DNA of 8,406 bases from Bifidobacterium breve (GTDB lineage: Bacteria > Actinomycetota > Actinomycetes > Nanopelagicales > Nanopelagicaceae): NCBI GenBank assembly GCA_945866155.1, contig CAMBGL010000048.1:1-8406 (forward strand), given 5' to 3'. A program made the translations under genes and the position numbers. This document shows, piece by piece, positions 6,284 through 8,406 of this stretch (position 1 is its first letter; each line of letters begins with the position of its first letter). The notes below the pieces were generated by a model that was not told the origin of the DNA, searched no databases, and saw only the letters and a program-made list of their open reading frames with translations.

Positions 6284-6898
6284 ATGCCTCGTCCATCTGA
6301 GATATATAAGTTTAATACCTACGAACTTCCACGCCGTGCGGGGGAGATGAAAGAGTATGAACTCGATTTAGTACTCCAAGAACCTGTTGGAATTCCACTT
6401 ATTTCTGTGCCGACTGCTGCCACTATTGAAGTCGATATGCGCCTTGAATCTGTTACAGAAGGCGTACTTGTCAGTGCACAAATATTTGCTACAGCAGTTG
6501 GTGAATGCACGCGTTGCTTAGATCCCATTGAACTCGATATTGATCGCTCAATTCAGGAGTTGTATCGCTACGCGCCAACAAATGAAAAAGGTGGACGCCG
6601 CAACAAAGGTGGAAAGAAAATAGATTCAGATATCGATGATTTAGATAATGATGATGAATTAGAGATGGAGGGCGATTACATTGATTTGGAGACACCAATT
6701 CGCGATGCAATCGTTCTCGAACTTCCTATCAATCCACTCTGTCGCCAAGATTGCCCAGGACTATGTCCTGATTGTGGTGGAAAGTGGGCAGAACTTGAGG
6801 CCGATCATCTTCATGAGGTCATTGATGTGCGCTGGAAGGGCTTAACTGGATTGACGCTAGATCCCGAGCCTATGTCAGGAGACGATTTCAAGATTTAG
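6284..6898 (+). CDS. YceD family protein (DUF177)
   Basis: A 204-residue protein of the family encoded next to rpmF in most bacteria. Family members have been linked to 23S rRNA accumulation and large-subunit assembly; the exact activity is not settled. Diagnostic parts: GECTRCLDPIELDI (73-86, C75/C78), then PINPLCRQDCPGLCPDCGG (148-166, C153/C157/C161/C164), a probable metal-binding knuckle, and an acidic C-terminus. Between them lies an unusual low-complexity stretch: a basic, glycine-rich patch at about 101-112 followed by an acidic run at about 113-131. The gene starts 10 bp after the SepIVA-like stop. No clear ribosome binding site is seen; TAATTC (6271-6276), overlapping the previous stop, sits 7 nt before the ATG but departs from TANNNT in its last base. 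Confidence 0.92.
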   Translation: MPRPSEIYKFNTYELPRRAGEMKEYELDLVLQEPVGIPLISVPTAATIEVDMRLESVTEGVLVSAQIFATAVGECTRCLDPIELDIDRSIQELYRYAPTNEKGGRRNKGGKKIDSDIDDLDNDDELEMEGDYIDLETPIRDAIVLELPINPLCRQDCPGLCPDCGGKWAELEADHLHEVIDVRWKGLTGLTLDPEPMSGDDFKI

Positions 6899-6961
6899 CC
6901 CTTTTGAGGGATACTTACCGCCTGCAGCCATCGCTGCGAATTGAAAGACGAGGTTAGAAAA
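6899..6961 (+). other. yceD-rpmF gap with two small hairpins
   Basis: This 63-bp gap is the longest between plus-strand genes. It contains CCCT/AGGG around TTTG (6899-6910), immediately after the yceD stop, and GCAGC/GCTGC around CATC (6924-6937), then the rpmF ribosome binding site. Neither hairpin is followed by a U-tract, so neither is an intrinsic terminator. They could be a small leader structure or chance; the stems are only 4 and 5 bp. Confidence 0.3.
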
Positions 6962-7135
6962 GTGCCAGTACCAAAGCGAAAAATGTCGCGTTCAAAGACG
7001 CGCTCACGTCGTAGCCAGTGGAAAACAACTGCTGCTGCCCTTGCTGCCTGCCCACAATGCCAGCAACCAAAATTACAACACACTGCATGTCCAACCTGCG
7101 GTACATATAACCGTCGCCAGGTCCTAGAGGTCTGA
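6962..7135 (+). CDS. rpmF: 50S ribosomal protein L32, zinc-ribbon (C+) form
   Basis: L32 is a small protein of the large ribosomal subunit. The frame is open further upstream to an ATG-like start at 6941, but the real start is the GTG at 6962: it gives MPVPKRKMSRSKTRSRRSQW, matching the near-universal L32 N-terminus, and has GAGG (6951-6954) 7 nt upstream. The protein is then 57 residues, the normal length. C30/C33 (CPQC) and C43/C46 (CPTC) form the zinc ribbon. Position between yceD and rnc is the standard actinobacterial order. Initiator Met is followed by Pro, so removal of Met is expected. Confidence 0.96.
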   Translation: MPVPKRKMSRSKTRSRRSQWKTTAAALAACPQCQQPKLQHTACPTCGTYNRRQVLEV

Positions 7136-7145
7136 TCTGAGTTCG

Positions 7146-7832
7146 GTGCTAACACAGCGTCTTGGGATTGAAATTGATCCTGCATTGCTCGAGTTGGCAT
7201 TTACGCATCGCTCATTTGCATATGAGACTGGTGCAAAAGAGACTAACGAACGTCTGGAATTTTTAGGCGATTCTGTATTAGGTCTCATCGTTACTGAAGA
7301 GCTTTATCTTCGCTATCCAGATTTAGATGAGAGTCGTTTATCCCCTCTGCGTTCTGGAATTGTAAATATGCGCGCGCTTGCAGATATCGCACGCGAATTG
7401 GAACTCGGTAAATATATTCGCCTCGGCAAAGGTGAAGAAGTAACTGGTGGTCGCGATAAAAACTCATTATTAGCCGATGCTCTAGAAGCACTTATTGGCG
7501 CTATTTATTTGCACTCTGGTTTCGAAAAATGCACACAGGTTGTTCGCTTACTAATTCGATCAACAATGGAGAGTGCGCTTACTCGAGGTGCGGGACTAGA
7601 TGGCAAGACAGCACTTCAAGAATTAGCTGCATCACTTGGTCGCGGAGTTCCGGAATATATTGTTACTGAAGAAGGCCCAGATCACGATAAGAATTTCACT
7701 GCTGTGGCAATGCTTACAGGTGTATCACTCAGCGAAGGCGTAGGAAAAAGTAAGCGTGAGGCAGAACAAGTTGCAGCGCGCACTGCATATGAACGTTTGA
7801 AAGCAGAGAGTGAAGTAGAACTCGAGGGTTAA
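7146..7832 (+). CDS. rnc: Ribonuclease III
   Basis: RNase III cuts double-stranded RNA; it releases 16S and 23S precursors from the rRNA transcript and processes some mRNAs. The 228-residue protein has the usual two parts: an endonuclease domain (about 1-150) with signature NERLEFLGDSVL (34-45) and metal ligands Glu38, Asp42, Asp111 and Glu114, and a C-terminal double-stranded-RNA-binding domain (about 153-220) starting at DGKTALQELAA and ending with the KSKREAEQVAARTAYERL helix. All catalytic acids are present, so it should be active. The start is GTG at 7146, 10 bp after rpmF; the closest purine-rich stretch (AGAGG, 7126-7130) is 15 nt away, so the start signal is weak and coupling to rpmF translation is likely. 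The mutM gene often found after rnc is absent; smc follows after 52 bp. Confidence 0.97.
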   Translation: MLTQRLGIEIDPALLELAFTHRSFAYETGAKETNERLEFLGDSVLGLIVTEELYLRYPDLDESRLSPLRSGIVNMRALADIARELELGKYIRLGKGEEVTGGRDKNSLLADALEALIGAIYLHSGFEKCTQVVRLLIRSTMESALTRGAGLDGKTALQELAASLGRGVPEYIVTEEGPDHDKNFTAVAMLTGVSLSEGVGKSKREAEQVAARTAYERLKAESEVELEG

Positions 7833-7856
7833 GGCGCTCGCGTTGAATAACAAAAG

Positions 7857-7889
7857 TACACGCGTAAAGCGATAGGTTTACCGCGTGTA
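7857..7889. repeat. Inverted repeat covering the smc promoter and start codon
   Basis: The left arm TACACGCGTAAA (7857-7868) and the right arm TTTACCGCGTGTA (7877-7889) are reverse complements except for one extra C in the right arm; the loop GCGATAGG (7869-7876) is 8 nt. Similarity continues weakly outward (CAAAA on the left, TTTG on the right). The right arm contains the smc GTG start, and loop plus right arm contain the TAGGTT -10 box. No U-tract follows. It may be a DNA operator, or in rnc read-through RNA a hairpin that hides the smc start. Confidence 0.7.
7873..7878 (+). promoter_or_regulatory. Candidate -10 box for leaderless smc transcription
   Basis: TAGGTT fits TANNNT and ends 6 nt before the smc GTG, the same geometry as the box before thiL. 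No Shine-Dalgarno sequence separates it from the start. It lies across the loop and right arm of the inverted repeat, so a protein bound there would block it. No -35 box is apparent. Confidence 0.5.
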
Positions 7890-8406
7890 TTTGAAGAGTA
7901 TGACGCTCAAGGGCTTTAAGTCCTTTGCCTCTGCCACAACCCTGCGCCTCGAACCAGGTATCACGTGCGTCGTTGGCCCTAATGGTTCCGGCAAGAGCAA
8001 CGTTGTAGACGCGCTCACATGGGTAATGGGTGAGCAAGGCGCAAAATCTCTTCGCGGCGGAAAGATGGAAGATGTAATTTTCGCGGGAACTTCAGGTCGC
8101 GCACCACTTGGTCGCGCAGAGGTATCGGTAACAATTGATAACACTGATGGATCACTACCCATTGATTACACCGAAGTAACAATTTCACGAATTCTTTTCC
8201 GCAATGGTCAAAGTGAATATCAAATCAATGGTGAAGCATCCCGTCTTCTAGATATTCAAGAACTACTCAGCGACTCCGGTATCGGTCGCGAAATGCACGT
8301 CATCGTTGGCCAGGGCCAGCTCGATGCAATTTTGATGGCCACACCTGAAGAGCGACGTGGATTTATTGAAGAAGCGGCAGGCGTGCTCAAGCACCGCAAG
8401 CGCAAA
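7885..8406 (+). CDS. smc: Chromosome segregation protein SMC, 3' end cut off by the window
   Basis: SMC is the ATPase of bacterial condensin; with ScpA and ScpB it loads near the origin and aligns chromosome arms. Only the first 174 codons are in the window, which is the N-terminal half of the split ABC head. The GTG at 7885 gives MYLKSMTLKGFKSFA, the standard start. Walker A is GPNGSGKSN (31-39, Lys37). IGREMHVIVGQGQLD (from about residue 132) includes the Q-loop, and the last residues, EEAAGVLKHRKRK, are where the head passes into the coiled coil. Full-length family members are about 1150-1200 residues. The frame is open to the last base. It follows rnc, as in many bacteria, with the inverted repeat and -10 box in the gap. 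Confidence 0.96.
   Translation, partial: MYLKSMTLKGFKSFASATTLRLEPGITCVVGPNGSGKSNVVDALTWVMGEQGAKSLRGGKMEDVIFAGTSGRAPLGRAEVSVTIDNTDGSLPIDYTEVTISRILFRNGQSEYQINGEASRLLDIQELLSDSGIGREMHVIVGQGQLDAILMATPEERRGFIEEAAGVLKHRKRK

Noticed and set aside
6941..6961. Upstream start for rpmF adding seven residues
   Set aside because: The GTG at 6962 gives the conserved L32 N-terminus and has a GAGG ribosome binding site at proper distance; the longer form would bury that site in coding sequence.
6895..7200. Minus-strand frame of 101 codons across rpmF and the rnc start
   Set aside because: Antisense shadow of two well-supported plus-strand genes.
7729..8162. Two overlapping minus-strand frames across the rnc/smc junction
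   Set aside because: Shadows of the rnc 3' end and the smc head domain; no ribosome binding sites and no recognisable motifs.

Overview
The window looks like a chromosomal core region of a streamlined, low-GC actinobacterium. The gene order (ddl, a stand-alone Lrp/AsnC ligand-binding protein, thiL, rpmB, recG, rsmD, coaD, a SepIVA/DivIVA-like coiled-coil gene, yceD/DUF177, rpmF, rnc, smc) is the order I recall from Streptomyces and, in pieces, from Mycobacterium. Base composition is well below that of those genera (roughly mid-forties percent GC by eye, not computed). Gaps are only a few bases, and several genes usually found in this run are missing. The freshwater acI group (Candidatus Nanopelagicales, e.g. 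Planktophila/Nanopelagicus) fits best, but this is inference from composition and layout, not from a marker search.

Layout. Positions 1-939 hold the 3' part of ddl (+). It runs into a small Lrp-type gene on the minus strand (936-1169), the two stops sharing one CTAG. From a 76-bp divergent gap thiL (+, 1246-2172) starts, and it ends 6 bp from the end of rpmB (-, 2179-2364). A 153-bp divergent gap rich in inverted repeats (2365-2517) separates rpmB from recG. From 2518 to the right edge everything is on the plus strand: recG, rsmD, coaD, the SepIVA-like gene, yceD, rpmF, rnc and the first 174 codons of smc. Spacing is 2-63 bp, so this is probably one or a few overlapping transcription units.

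Functions. The genes cover peptidoglycan precursor synthesis (ddl), cofactors (thiL for thiamine diphosphate, coaD for CoA), the ribosome (rpmB, rpmF, rsmD, yceD, and rnc for rRNA processing), replication repair (recG), and cell division and chromosome organisation (SepIVA-like, smc). No mobile element, CRISPR array, tRNA, rRNA or obvious foreign gene is visible. I see no new multi-gene system here.

The unexplained structure is regulatory. (1) A textbook intrinsic terminator for rpmB is written into the last codons of thiL on the opposite strand. (2) A 12-bp inverted repeat with one bulged base surrounds the likely smc -10 box and start codon, directly behind the RNase III gene. (3) Palindromes fill the rpmB/recG divergent region. 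(4) TANNNT boxes lie 6-7 nt before thiL, coaD and smc, as expected for leaderless transcripts. (5) The SepIVA-like protein appears much shortened in its central coiled coil.
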